A stretch of DNA of 64,000 bases from Peptostreptococcaceae bacterium (GTDB lineage Bacteria; Bacillota; Clostridia; Peptostreptococcales; Peptostreptococcaceae), in the NCBI GenBank assembly GCA_902363255.1, contig CABIZO010000003.1:1-64000 (forward strand). The letters run 5' to 3'. Shown here piece by piece: positions 27,011 through 35,213 of the stretch. A model generated the notes under the pieces. That model ran no database searches and was not told where the DNA came from. It worked only from the letters and a program-made list of their open reading frames with translations. The translations under genes were made by a program, and so were the position numbers. Positions within the stretch are counted from its first letter, which is position 1. Every line of letters starts with the position of its first letter.

Positions 27011-27547
27011 CTAATTTAAAAAGCTATCCTCATCAACTTTGCTAAAATCATCCTCAGCGCTACTTCTATTCCCAAGCATCTTCCCATCCTCAAGCTTTTG
27101 AATATTCCCCAGTCCACAGGCAACACCCCTATTGCCATTGGAATTAAAGGCATAAAAATTAATAGAAACCCTACCATACACACCGCTATAAATCTCACCT
27201 TTGTCCACAATAGGTTTCACATTCTTGTCCACAATTTGAGGTGGTGTTATGGAATTGGCATTTATATAATAACTATTTGCATAAGCCTCATCATCTCTTT
27301 CCACATCACCATCTCTCAGGGGCAACTTAATATTGTTTTTATTTGGATTTTTCCCACCAAACTTGGAAATCCCCACCTCTATAGCTTCATCCACTGCTTT
27401 TTCTACAGCTTCAATAGTCTCAACATCATCCTTTGGTATTATTATGGATACGGAATATTTTGGCACACTACCATTAATAGACTTTGGCTCCCACACATTC
27501 ACATAAGATAATCTCACCTTATTTGTAACTACTTTTATATTCTTCAT
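27011..27547 (-). CDS. DUF2815 family phage protein (single-strand-binding-like)
   Basis: A 178-residue DUF2815 protein: begins with VRLSYVNVWEPKSINGSVPK and contains GEIYSGVYGRVSINFYAFNS and GNRGVACGLGNIQKLEDG, the conserved core of this family. It is regularly encoded next to family A polymerases in Clostridium phages and is thought to bind single-stranded DNA (an OB-like fold); that role is known-family inference. AAGGAGGAAG precedes the ATG. It lies 136 bases upstream of the polymerase gene on the same strand. Confidence 0.85.
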   Translation of the reverse strand: MKNIKVVTNKVRLSYVNVWEPKSINGSVPKYSVSIIIPKDDVETIEAVEKAVDEAIEVGISKFGGKNPNKNNIKLPLRDGDVERDDEAYANSYYINANSITPPQIVDKNVKPIVDKGEIYSGVYGRVSINFYAFNSNGNRGVACGLGNIQKLEDGKMLGNRSSAEDDFSKVDEDSFLN

Positions 27548-27696
27548 AATTCTTCCTCCTTATCATTTTCATGTTTTTGTTTTTAAATTTTTATTTAAGT
27601 CTAAAAATTTAGGAAATTAATCTCCCCCTTATAAGTCCATACAAACATAATCCCATATGACCTATTATTATGATTCTTTTAATATTATTTTCTACT

Positions 27697-27820
27697 AGGT
27701 ATTTATCTCTTATCATTAGTAAAGTCTTTTACTATCTATCCTTTTACCTCCCATCATTAATAAAATCTTCTTCTATATATACATTTACCTTTCATCATCA
27801 CTGAACTCTTCTGCTCTTTT
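27697..27820. repeat. Three degenerate units of about 41 bp at the 3' end of a phage gene
   Basis: TATTTATCTCTTATCATTAG, TTTTACCTCCCATCATTAAT and ATTTACCTTTCATCATCACT each begin a similar unit. The last one overlaps the stop codon of the 166-residue gene, so the array looks like duplications of that gene's 3' end. Apart from this, 27548-27784 has no gene. Confidence 0.5.
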
Positions 27821-28285
27821 CATAACCTCTTCATAATACTCCGGCTTTATTTCACTTAACTTATTACAGTTGTAACTTTTGATTATCTCCCTAATTTTGT
27901 CAGTAAATCCTTCTCTGCTTCTCTTTGCAAGAAATGCCCTAACTTCTTCCAAAGAAATCTCCCTGCCCAAATTATCTGATTTTCTCTCATCTCCTTTCCT
28001 AAAATTTCTATCTAATTTTTCCTCATCTTCCTCCTTAAAGGTTTTATCTTCCCTTGCCTTATCTTTCTCATCAACCACCTTATATTTATCCTTAATCCTC
28101 TCACCTTTCTCCTCAATTTTCTTATCTTCTTTCTCCCAAGAATCTACCTTATTCAACTTACTCCCATAAACTGCCTCATCATTTACACCTTCTTTGTCAC
28201 AGAAAGCTTTTGCTACCTCCTCCAAACTACTGGCAAGACAGCGCATATCCTCAATAACATTTAGCAACAACTTAATTTTTCCCAC
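27785..28285 (-). CDS. Phage protein, coiled and highly charged, unknown function
   Basis: A 166-residue protein: an N-terminal helix (KIKLLLNVIEDMRCLASSLE), a very charged Lys/Glu/Asp middle (about residues 50-115) likely to be coiled or disordered, and a compact end (ISLEEVRAFLAKRSREGFTD, KIREIIKSYNCNKLSEI) that resembles a C-terminal domain found in phage replication-region proteins. The start is taken as GTG 28285 because AAAGGAGGAAG lies seven bases upstream; it overlaps the preceding gene by 14 bases. Confidence 0.7.
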   Translation of the reverse strand: MGKIKLLLNVIEDMRCLASSLEEVAKAFCDKEGVNDEAVYGSKLNKVDSWEKEDKKIEEKGERIKDKYKVVDEKDKAREDKTFKEEDEEKLDRNFRKGDERKSDNLGREISLEEVRAFLAKRSREGFTDKIREIIKSYNCNKLSEIKPEYYEEVMKRAEEFSDDER

Positions 28286-28484
28286 TATATCTTCCTCCTT
28301 TTTCAACTTCACAAATCTCCACACTTTCCACGCTGTCCCCTGGAACAAGTACAAGTATGCCTATCTTCTTGTCCAAAATAAAATCAAGAACTTCACTACC
28401 TCCATTGCTGCCCATATCTTTTGCAACTGCTCTACTTCCATAAGCATTGCTCACATTAACCTTCACCTTATGTTTTGGTTTCAT
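28272..28484 (-). CDS. Small phage protein, unknown
   Basis: A 70-residue protein (MKPKHKVKVNVSNAYGSRAV to GGRYSGKN) with a basic start and a hydrophobic centre (VLDFILDKKIGILVLVPG). ATG 28484 has AAAGGAGGGAT directly upstream. It is translationally coupled to the following phage gene by overlap. No family recognised. Confidence 0.6.
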   Translation of the reverse strand: MKPKHKVKVNVSNAYGSRAVAKDMGSNGGSEVLDFILDKKIGILVLVPGDSVESVEICEVEKGGRYSGKN

Positions 28485-28563
28485 ATTATCCCTCCTTTCC
28501 AAAATAGATTTTCATAAACCTCCTTTCATATATAAGCGAAATATTTATGAAATTCGCATGGTC

Positions 28564-29073
28564 TTATTTGAAATTTTTTAAAATTCTTTCCTCAATTCTT
28601 TTCAATCTACCCCTAATTGCACTTTCACTTACACCTTCCTCCCTTGCAATATCTGTATTTGAACGATTTTCCACATATTTTTTAATAAATAAATTTCTTT
28701 GCTCAGGTAGTAAAGTTTTCATGGCAAGTCTTAGCTGATTTAACATTTCCCTTTTTTCATTTTCTTCTTCATTTTTCATATACAAAACTTCAGGATTCAT
28801 CTCATTATCAATAAGATATTTACTCTTAAAACCCAAGTACTTTTCCTCACATTTCCCCTCTTTTTCTTGATAATACTCCTCTATATGATCCACCACCATA
28901 TAATAATAACGGCGCTTTTCATCAACTGTCTCATCATCCATTTCATGCAACAATTTGATATGCACTTCAGTTACTTCATTTTCACCAGGAAAAATTTCCA
29001 TACCTTTTCCATCCACATTGTAATAAGCATAAGTACCTCTTTTTTTCTTACTTGTTTTCAAATTTCTTTCCAT
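28564..29073 (-). CDS. Phage sigma-70 region 4-like regulator
   Basis: A 169-residue protein whose last 70 residues form a sigma region 4-like helix-turn-helix (MKTLLPEQRNLFIKKYVENR, SNTDIAREEGVSESAIRGRL). The N-terminal part (TYAYYNVDGKGMEIFPGENE) has an HxxH-like LLHEMDDE segment seen in many phage late-gene or ArpU-like regulators. It probably activates transcription of phage genes. It has a GAGGAAGGGG ribosome site and lies upstream of the other replication genes. Confidence 0.75.
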   Translation of the reverse strand: MERNLKTSKKKRGTYAYYNVDGKGMEIFPGENEVTEVHIKLLHEMDDETVDEKRRYYYMVVDHIEEYYQEKEGKCEEKYLGFKSKYLIDNEMNPEVLYMKNEEENEKREMLNQLRLAMKTLLPEQRNLFIKKYVENRSNTDIAREEGVSESAIRGRLKRIEERILKNFK

Positions 29074-29236
29074 AGTAATGCCCCTTCCTCAATGAGAAAA
29101 AGGCACCCTAATAAACCAAAAAACTCATTCTTTTTTAAAAATCAGCCCTTTGGTATGCTCATCTAACTCTAAAATTTTTTACATTCTCAAATACATAAGT
29201 TTTCACATATTAAATAGCATCATAATTTCCTCACAT

Positions 29237-29280
29237 AAAAAACGGGCATGAAGTATTCAAATATACCTTCCATGCCCGTC
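29237..29280 (-). terminator. Terminator of the 50-residue gene
   Basis: On the minus strand GACGGGCATGGAAGG pairs with the CATGCCCGTTTTTT arm. It follows the stop at 29313 by about 33 bases. Confidence 0.75.
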
Positions 29281-29312
29281 TTGCGGTTCTACTAATATTT
29301 AATTCTATTTTC

Positions 29313-29465
29313 CTAAGACTTTTCTTCACTATTGATTACCTTCATCTTGTTATCTTCCAAAAAGGTAATAACTGTTTTAAATCCCTTTTGTTTAATTTCC
29401 ACAGACTTTTGTGTAGCATCTGCTCTGCATACTGTCTTCTTATTTCCATTTCTAATAACTTTCAT
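29313..29465 (-). CDS. 50-residue basic protein, phage-region
   Basis: A short frame with a good GAGGGGA ribosome site: MKVIRNGNKKTVCRADATQK onwards, ending INSEEKS. One cysteine and many lysines; predicted as a small beta-rich protein. Its own terminator lies downstream, so it is a discrete transcription unit. No family recognised. Confidence 0.55.
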   Translation of the reverse strand: MKVIRNGNKKTVCRADATQKSVEIKQKGFKTVITFLEDNKMKVINSEEKS

Positions 29466-29710
29466 ATAAATTTCCCCTCTTCAAATATTTTTTCTAAAAT
29501 TTTTTTCTAACTTATTTATATAATAACATATTTAGTACATATGTTCGATATTTTTCCCAAAAAAATAATTCTATTTTGTGGTTTATTAGCCTATTTTTAG
29601 ACTATTTCTAACTTTCATCTAATCCACACTTATAGAATGTTTGTTCTGTTGTATTTAATTTATTAATTATTCTATCTTTAAAAATAGTATTAAATAATAA
29701 TGTATTAATA

Positions 29711-29741
29711 AAGAGGGCTGATTTAGCCCTCTTTATTATGC
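29711..29741. terminator. Terminator hairpin
   Basis: AAAGAGGGCTGATTTAGCCCTCTTTATT: eight-base stem with T-rich end on either strand. In 29466-29831 no gene was recognised besides this hairpin. Confidence 0.65.
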
Positions 29742-29831
29742 GGAATAATAAAACTATCTTAGGCCCTAATGTATTAATATTTACTACTTTCTTAATTAAA
29801 TTATATATCTCTATATTAAAGTGATATAAAT

Positions 29832-30714
29832 TTATAAAACATCTATTCCAGATTTAAATAAATCTTTAGCATTCTTTAAAAACATAGCACTATCCTCAGC
29901 CTCAGTTTTATCATAATTAAATCCAAGTTCTTTACTTACAATATTTGCAACTTCATCGAATAGTGAACACATGATGAAAATTGATTCCCATATTGAATCA
30001 ATTTTCATCAGTTGGATAAGTTTTTAACAATCTACCCCATAAATCTTCTGGTAAATATTTGTCTAATAGCTTAGCAGATTCGCCAAAACTTACAGAAAAA
30101 TTGGTTTGTATACCTACATACCATGTAAGCATCTTTTTTAGTTCATCTCTTCTAAGAAAATATAACGTATCCATTACGTATAAAATTTCTTTCCTCAACA
30201 TACCTTTTACAACATTATTTAAACGCCACCAAAACTTATTGCAACATGCTGTAAATTCTATTTCAATTGGTTTTTTAAGCAAATTATCCATATCTGTAGT
30301 ACTAGAGATTGATGGTAATAATTTATCTTTGTCTCCTAATATAATTTCAAGTTTATCATTTAGTATTTGCTCTCTAGCATAATCTAAATTAATCAAATGC
30401 AAATCCAATCTGTTACCATCTTCAAGTTGAATTAAGTAATCATAGCATTGTTCTAAATTTGCATTCAATTCAAGTTTATTATCTAACTCATCTGGTAGCT
30501 GCATATAAAGCCTTGGACCAAATATATCAATCCAATTCTCGTCTTTAATAAAATCTAAAACTTCATCTACAACATAAACAACATCATAATATTGAAAAAC
30601 ATCTTTACTAATATTATGATTCGTCCTTGATCTTCTTAAGTATACTTCTCGAATACGTTCATCTTCTTCAGCAACTTTTAAAATCAATTCCTTCATTTCT
30701 TTTTCTGTTCTCAT
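29832..30714 (-). pseudogene. Aminoglycoside 6-adenylyltransferase (ANT(6)/AadE-like), frameshifted
   Basis: The 5' part (30714-29998, 238 residues) covers most of an AadE-like protein: MRTEKEMKELILKVAEEDER, then CCNKFWWRLNNVVKGMLRKE and MLTWYVGIQTNFSVSFGESA. It stops after TYPTDEN, while a shifted frame continues IWESIFIMCSLFDEVANIVS to FKSGIDVL and TAA at 29832. Removing one A from the GAAAAT at 29998-30003 joins them to about 290 residues. The nucleotide-binding GSR motif reads RRSRTN and the usual QDYD reads QYYD, so catalysis is doubtful even in the joined form. Confidence 0.8.
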
Positions 30715-30839
30715 ACTTCACCTCTGTATATAATATATTTACCCTTAGCTTATATATTTAAAATATAACCTTACAGTTAATCAGAGTGAATTCATTAATA
30801 TTTTATAAAGACATATTAAAAGTTCTAATACACAGTTCC

Positions 30840-30875
30840 TGATTGATTTGTTTCGTAATATATTAAATTTACGAA
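30840..30875. repeat. Dispersed TTCGTAATATATTAA motif
   Basis: TTTCGTAATATATTAAATTT with a following ACGAAC palindromic end, the short form of the recurrent intergenic motif. The rest of 30715-31065 shows no gene or clear hairpin. Confidence 0.45.
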
Positions 30876-31065
30876 CATAATATTCGGTTCAATAAAACAT
30901 TACTTTTATTTCTTCAATAACACCTAGTTTAGTTAACTATTTATATAATAATAAAAGTTGTCTCTAAATAATTATACACAATAATATATGTTTTTTGAAC
31001 GTTATAATAGAGTGATATTTAAAATTTATCACTCTCTTTCAAGTCAAGTTATATATATTACTTTA

Positions 31066-31308
31066 TTATATATATTTATTAAAAACATAAAGAATATCTG
31101 AATAACAACAAGTTCCCTTAGGGTTATTCGCTTCACAATTACTACTTTCCATAGCTCCTGTAACCTTTATAACTTGCTGTATTGTAGATGCACCACTTTT
31201 AATAGCATCTATAATATCTTTTTCTGTAACATGACTAAAATAACATATATATTCACCAATTATTAATTCATCATTCTTTTTAATATTACAACAACAATTT
31301 TTATCCAT
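31066..31308 (-). CDS. BFD-like [2Fe-2S]-binding domain protein
   Basis: An 80-residue protein with ICYFSHVTEKDIIDAIKSGA and SNCEANNPKGTCCYSD, the cysteine arrangement (C-x-n ... C-x7-C-C) of BFD-like ferredoxin domains that bind a [2Fe-2S] cluster. An extra CCC run lies at residues 5-7. Stand-alone BFD-like proteins may carry electrons or report redox or iron state. AGAGGAT precedes the ATG. Monocistronic. Confidence 0.75.
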   Translation of the reverse strand: MDKNCCCNIKKNDELIIGEYICYFSHVTEKDIIDAIKSGASTIQQVIKVTGAMESSNCEANNPKGTCCYSDILYVFNKYI

Positions 31309-31520
31309 TTAATTATCCTCTTATTACAATAGATTCATCTAGTTATAACATAACATTCATTTCTATAGTGACCACTATAGCAGAGGTTTTCATGAACTGC
31401 TAAAAGAACTAATGTATTCACTTCTTATTATATAACAATCGGGTTTTAAGTTATTTATTTAATTATACCATAATTTTCATAATCTTTGCCTTCTAAGTTA
31501 TATTTAATACGACAAAATTT

Positions 31521-31640
31521 TCATAATATTATAATCATTTGTAAATTTATGCGTAATTTCTCTCTAACTTCTTTACTTTCCTCTTCAAGCCTTTTAATGC
31601 TTCTCTCTAAACTTGCAATAGTATCCCCCTTATATTCCAT
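31521..31640 (-). CDS. Possible 39-residue coiled-coil peptide
   Basis: MEYKGDTIASLERSIKRLEE and following residues form a heptad-like helix and then run into LRINLQMIIIL and stop. No convincing ribosome site precedes the ATG, so this may be the N-terminal remnant of a longer gene. The rest of 31309-31832 holds a repeat-like TTATTATATAACAATCG (31426) and a leader with recurrent AAACTTCCAAA. Confidence 0.3.
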   Translation of the reverse strand: MEYKGDTIASLERSIKRLEEESKEVREKLRINLQMIIIL

Positions 31641-31832
31641 TAAATATTAATTCTAAAATCATTATCCACCTCTATCTAGGAACACATTAGGCCAACTTGA
31701 TTTCCTATTTACCATACAAACTTCCAAAACTACTTTCAAACTTTATTCCAAACTTCCAAACTACCATATAAATATAAGGATTTCACTTCCCACTAAGGAA
31801 CAGAATCCAAAAAAATTTAAGGAGGTAACAAT

Positions 31833-32054
31833 ATGGCTGTAATATCAACTCCCAACGCTTCTGCTGTCAAAATAAAATTTGACCACGGAACAGATTTAAA
31901 TGGAGACAGAGTAATAAAAACAAAAACTTATTCAAGTGTGAAATCAGGTGCTTCTAACGAAAACATCATGGCTGTTGTAAACGCTATAGCAGGTTTACAA
32001 GAACACACACTAAGTGGCACAAATAGAGTAGATAACACCTCTCTATCTGAATAA
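31833..32054 (+). CDS. DUF1659 domain protein
   Basis: A 73-residue protein with the DUF1659 pattern (VKIKFDHGTDLNGDRVIKTK, then SSVKSGASNENIMAVVNAIA). It opens the conserved DUF1659-DUF2922-YvrJ operon of Firmicutes, whose function is unknown. AAGGAGGTAAC precedes the ATG. Between it and the next gene are two copies of the AAAATTCGCTTCG element. Confidence 0.85.
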   Translation: MAVISTPNASAVKIKFDHGTDLNGDRVIKTKTYSSVKSGASNENIMAVVNAIAGLQEHTLSGTNRVDNTSLSE

Positions 32055-32056
32055 AA

Positions 32057-32105
32057 ATTCGCTTCGCTCATGACGCCAACACGTTGCTTAAAATTCGCTT
32101 CGGTA
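32057..32105. repeat. Two copies of the AAAATTCGCTTCG element
   Basis: The 13-mer (or its close form) occurs at about 32055 and 32091. Other copies are at 44282 and 60715. It is GC-richer than its surroundings. Confidence 0.6.
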
Positions 32106-32142
32106 ATTCCGTTACTTTAATTAAAACCAAGGAGGTTAAATT

Positions 32143-32367
32143 ATGAAAGAGAAAAAACTTTTAATGACTTTTAAAAATACTATGGGTAATAGCTTTTCTA
32201 TTACTGTAGATGATCCAAGAGAAGACTTGGATGAAGAAGAAATAATCGCTGCTATGGATTTAATAAAAGACAAAAACATCTTCTTACCAAAAGGTTACGA
32301 TATAGCCCAATGCGTATCTGCTAAAGTAGTTGATTCTACAACTACTGAGTACGATTTGGAAGTATAG
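32143..32367 (+). CDS. DUF2922 domain protein
   Basis: A 74-residue protein: LLMTFKNTMGNSFSITVDDP, REDLDEEEIIAAMDLI, then a short beta end. This is the DUF2922 core. AAGGAGG precedes the ATG. Second gene of the DUF1659-DUF2922-YvrJ operon; biochemical role unknown. Confidence 0.85.
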   Translation: MKEKKLLMTFKNTMGNSFSITVDDPREDLDEEEIIAAMDLIKDKNIFLPKGYDIAQCVSAKVVDSTTTEYDLEV

Positions 32368-32382
32368 TATTGAGGTGATATT

Positions 32383-32529
32383 ATGGATAATTTCTCATCT
32401 ATCATAGCAAATCTTGGCTTTCCCATTGCAATTTCTATCTATTTATTAGTAAGAATTGAGGCAAAGCTGCAAGGTTTAACAGATAGTATAAACGAACTAT
32501 CCAACAATATTATCAAACTGGGTAAATAA
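32383..32529 (+). CDS. YvrJ family protein
   Basis: A 48-residue protein, MDNFSSIIANLGFPIAISIY leading to LLVRIEAKLQGLTDSINELS, with one hydrophobic helix and an amphipathic tail: the YvrJ family. TGAGGTG lies ahead of the ATG. Last gene of the operon with DUF1659 and DUF2922. Confidence 0.85.
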   Translation: MDNFSSIIANLGFPIAISIYLLVRIEAKLQGLTDSINELSNNIIKLGK

Positions 32530-32550
32530 ATCCTTCACTTTCTTATATAT

Positions 32551-32586
32551 ATTAAAAGCAAGGGGTCAACTCCCCTTGTTTTTTAG
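32551..32586 (+). terminator. Terminator of the YvrJ operon
   Basis: AAGCAAGGGG-TCAA-CTCCCCTTGTTTTTT: strong stem and T-tract. Confidence 0.9.
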
Positions 32587-32679
32587 TTTTTGCACTTAGT
32601 AGTAATTTTATCTATAACATAAATAAATCACTACTCTATGTAATATAATATATAGAAAATTATATTAAGGGGTCTTGTT

Positions 32680-33141
32680 ATGAGATGGATTAATGTTAAA
32701 GATGTAAATGAATTAAAATCCTTAGGTAAATTTACACAAGTAAAACAAGAGATAAAAAAAGATGTGGGAGACAACATAAAAATAACAGGAAGGGGCTGGA
32801 ACGATTTATACAAAAACATAACAAAATTCTCTAGCTTAATAGAACAAATCTATGAATCTGATCTTAATAACTCTGATAAAATACAACAAACTAGCAGCAC
32901 TTTCGACTACTTCACCTCAAAATCCAACGAGTATATTTTCTATCTTACTGAGCTGGATGGAGATATTAGAATGAAAAAACTAGGAATAACAAAATCTCTC
33001 TTCACAAACAAAAATAAGGCAAAAGCTTGGAGAGATAAAATTTCAAAAGAAATTCACCCTGATCTAAACAACCATCCCAAATCTAGTTTAGCCATGGCAA
33101 AATTAAACGAAATGTATTCTTCTATGGTGGGTAAAAATTAA
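32680..33141 (+). CDS. J-domain-like protein
   Basis: A 153-residue protein. The last 50 residues look like a J-domain: GITKSLFTNKNKAKAWRDKI, then SKEIHPDLNNHPKSS with HPD, and a closing AMAKLNEMYSSMV helix. The N-terminal 95 residues (GKFTQVKQEIKKDVGDNIKI, RGWNDLYKNITKFSSLIEQI) belong to no family I know. J-domains recruit DnaK, so this may be a dedicated co-chaperone. AAGGGGTC precedes the ATG. The stop overlaps the open frame of the following gene, which reads upstream across it in the +1 frame. Confidence 0.55.
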   Translation: MRWINVKDVNELKSLGKFTQVKQEIKKDVGDNIKITGRGWNDLYKNITKFSSLIEQIYESDLNNSDKIQQTSSTFDYFTSKSNEYIFYLTELDGDIRMKKLGITKSLFTNKNKAKAWRDKISKEIHPDLNNHPKSSLAMAKLNEMYSSMVGKN

Positions 33142-33871
33142 AGAAGAAAAAAACGCCTTAATAACACCTTATTCTGTAAAAGACTTGAAAATTGTTGAGC
33201 CAGAAGTCAACGAAAATGCCAAGAGTAAGGTTGTTAAGGAAATTTCCAACGCTTGGAAAAATACTTCTAAAATTGATTATAGAGGATGGGTTTGGGTTAA
33301 AAAGGATAGACTTCATAGCATACTTAGAACTACAAAGAAAAATATAGATTTTATATTTATGCAAATTCCAGATGAATCTAAAGCAACTTTTGGAAACGAA
33401 ACTTATGTAAGAGGTTATGAAGTGCTAAAACTAATTGCAAAAAGTTTGGAGGAAAACGGCGCTGGTACTAAGGGAGTTTATTTGGAAACTTCCAAAAAAT
33501 ATTATGACTCCATAGCTACCTGTGACAAAGCAAAACTACTCAGATTAGAATATGATCATCAACTCAAAGCTCAAAGAAAACTACTCAAGAAAAAAAGAAT
33601 AAAAGCTTACAATATTAAAAATGATGAGTTAACTCAAGAACCTCTAAAAACTAGAACTTCGGAATTTTCCCATATAAGAAGTGTGGCTATGTATAATTTT
33701 ATGTCCGATAGTATCGACAACGGTCTTATTGTAAACAAAGAAACTCATACTCTAATAACAGCGCAAGGCGTTAATGATGAAAATGAATTATTAGACTTAT
33801 GCAAAGATAATAATTGGGCTACTGATTGGTATGATATTTATATAGAAAATTTGTCTAAATTAATGGTTTAG
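33137..33871 (+). CDS. Unknown protein paired with the J-domain-like gene
   Basis: The frame is open from before the upstream stop. No ATG or GTG exists before a TTG at 33185, which lacks a ribosome site, whereas GGTGGG lies just upstream of 33137. Initiation at ATT 33137 or a +1 frameshift from the J-domain gene (AAT-TAA-A) would produce it. The roughly 245-residue product contains KIDYRGWVWVKKDRLHSILR, a basic helix (LKAQRKLLKKKRIKAYNIKN) and EFSHIRSVAMYNFMSDSIDN. I recognise no domain. With the neighbour it may form a two-protein or fused system. Confidence 0.5.
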   Translation: MKEEKNALITPYSVKDLKIVEPEVNENAKSKVVKEISNAWKNTSKIDYRGWVWVKKDRLHSILRTTKKNIDFIFMQIPDESKATFGNETYVRGYEVLKLIAKSLEENGAGTKGVYLETSKKYYDSIATCDKAKLLRLEYDHQLKAQRKLLKKKRIKAYNIKNDELTQEPLKTRTSEFSHIRSVAMYNFMSDSIDNGLIVNKETHTLITAQGVNDENELLDLCKDNNWATDWYDIYIENLSKLMV

Positions 33872-33912
33872 TAAAAAGATATACTGATTATATCTTGCAT
33901 AATTTTTAATAA

Positions 33913-33982
33913 AAGCTCTGTTTTAAATCAGTGTTAAAACAATACAATAAAAATAAATATACAATTGTTATATGATGCGAAC
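33913..33982 (+). repeat. Dispersed intergenic repeat, copy 3
   Basis: AGCTCTGTTTTAAATCAGTG, TTAAAACAATACAATAAAAA, ACAATTGTTATATGATGCGA: the same three blocks as copies 1 and 2. A hairpin (AAAATAGGAGC/GCCCCTATTTTTT, 33986-34018) follows. Confidence 0.75.
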
Positions 33983-33985
33983 AAA

Positions 33986-34018
33986 AATAGGAGCATATCA
34001 ATAGGCCCCTATTTTTTG
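33986..34018 (+). terminator. Terminator attached to dispersed repeat copy 3
   Basis: AAAATAGGGGCC-type stem (AAAAATAGGAGCATATCAAT / AGGCCCCTATTTTTTG) with a T-tract; could end either the J-domain pair or the alcohol dehydrogenase transcript. Confidence 0.6.
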
Positions 34019-34049
34019 TTGCTAAAATATTTTATAAAAACCCTTCTTT

Positions 34050-35213
34050 TTAATAGCATTTTTCTAAAACTTCTAGAACATCCTCTGCTGTAAGCTTCTT
34101 ATATCCTCCGCCTAAAACAGTAGAATTTGCTATAAGTGGAAGCATCTCTTTTGTTGCACCAAGCTCTCTAAGAGTAGTAGCCATTCCACATTCTCTTATA
34201 AATGATTCTAAACAATTAATACCTTCAAGTGCGATTTCATCCCTAGTTTTTCCTTCTTCTGATACATGCCATACTTCTTTTGCAAATCTAACAAATTTAT
34301 CTAAACCATAAGAATAAATATGACGATAATAAGGAATAGATATGGCCGCTAATCCCATACCATGAGCACAATCCGTATAGGCTCCCAACTGATGTTCAAT
34401 CATATGAACTTCCCAATCTTGTTCTTTTGAAAGACCTGTCACTGTATTAAGGGCAAGGGTAGCACTCCACATTATATTACTTCTCGCTTCATAATCTTTT
34501 GGACTTTTGATAGCAACTTTTGCATTATCAATTACTGAACGTAAAAGTCCTTCTATCACATAATCTGTTGTATTGTTATCATTTCCTGAGAAGTATTGCT
34601 CCATAAGGTGTGACATAATGTCAAAAATACCACTAACCATTTGATACTGTGGTACTGAGAAAGTATATTCTGGGTTTAAAATTGAAAACTTAGGATATAC
34701 ATCTGGTGAATATACTCTTCCTGTTTTTATTTTCAATTCTTCATGTGTTATAACAGAACCACCGTTCATTTCTGAACCAGTACCAACCATTGTTAATATG
34801 GATCCAACTGGTATTATTTCATTATTAACTTCTTCAAAGTTTAACCAGTATCTATTAAAAGCATCACCTTCACAATAAGCAGAAACTGAGATTGCCTTAG
34901 CACAGTCAATAACAGACCCTCCACCAACGGCTAAAATTAAATCCACTTTGTTGTCACGAACAAGCTTTCCACCTTCCAAAACTTTATCATAAGTTGGATT
35001 TGACATAACGCCCTCCAACTCAACAACTGTTTTATCACTTTCTTTTAGAATTTCTATTAATTTATCGTATAGTCCTATTTTCTTTATAGAGTTTTTTCCA
35101 TAAACTAAAAGTACTGTATCTCCATAGTTTTTAAGTTCTCCTTTTAATTCATCAAGAGAATTCCTTCCAAAATGTATTTTTGTTGGATTGTAATAAGTAA
35201 AATCAAATAACAT
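34050..35213 (-). CDS. Iron-containing alcohol dehydrogenase (YqhD/BDH-like)
   Basis: A 387-residue member of the Fe-ADH family, reducing butanal-type aldehydes with NAD(P)H in the cytoplasm. Coenzyme loop AVGGGSVIDCAK; metal ligands lie in GIFDIMSHLMEQYFSG and the EHQLGAYTDCAHGMGL segment. The N-terminus (LFDFTYYNPTKIHFGRNSLD) and length match butanol dehydrogenases and YqhD. AGAAGGAG precedes the ATG. Monocistronic; cofactor preference cannot be told. Confidence 0.88.
   Translation of the reverse strand: MLFDFTYYNPTKIHFGRNSLDELKGELKNYGDTVLLVYGKNSIKKIGLYDKLIEILKESDKTVVELEGVMSNPTYDKVLEGGKLVRDNKVDLILAVGGGSVIDCAKAISVSAYCEGDAFNRYWLNFEEVNNEIIPVGSILTMVGTGSEMNGGSVITHEELKIKTGRVYSPDVYPKFSILNPEYTFSVPQYQMVSGIFDIMSHLMEQYFSGNDNNTTDYVIEGLLRSVIDNAKVAIKSPKDYEARSNIMWSATLALNTVTGLSKEQDWEVHMIEHQLGAYTDCAHGMGLAAISIPYYRHIYSYGLDKFVRFAKEVWHVSEEGKTRDEIALEGINCLESFIRECGMATTLRELGATKEMLPLIANSTVLGGGYKKLTAEDVLEVLEKCY

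Noticed and set aside
27098..27511. Plus-strand frame opposite the DUF2815 gene
   Set aside because: Antisense shadow with unlikely His/Ile-rich composition and no ribosome site.
32631..32819. Minus-strand frame overlapping the J-domain gene start
   Set aside because: Overlaps the promoter and start of a gene with a good ribosome site; no start signal of its own.
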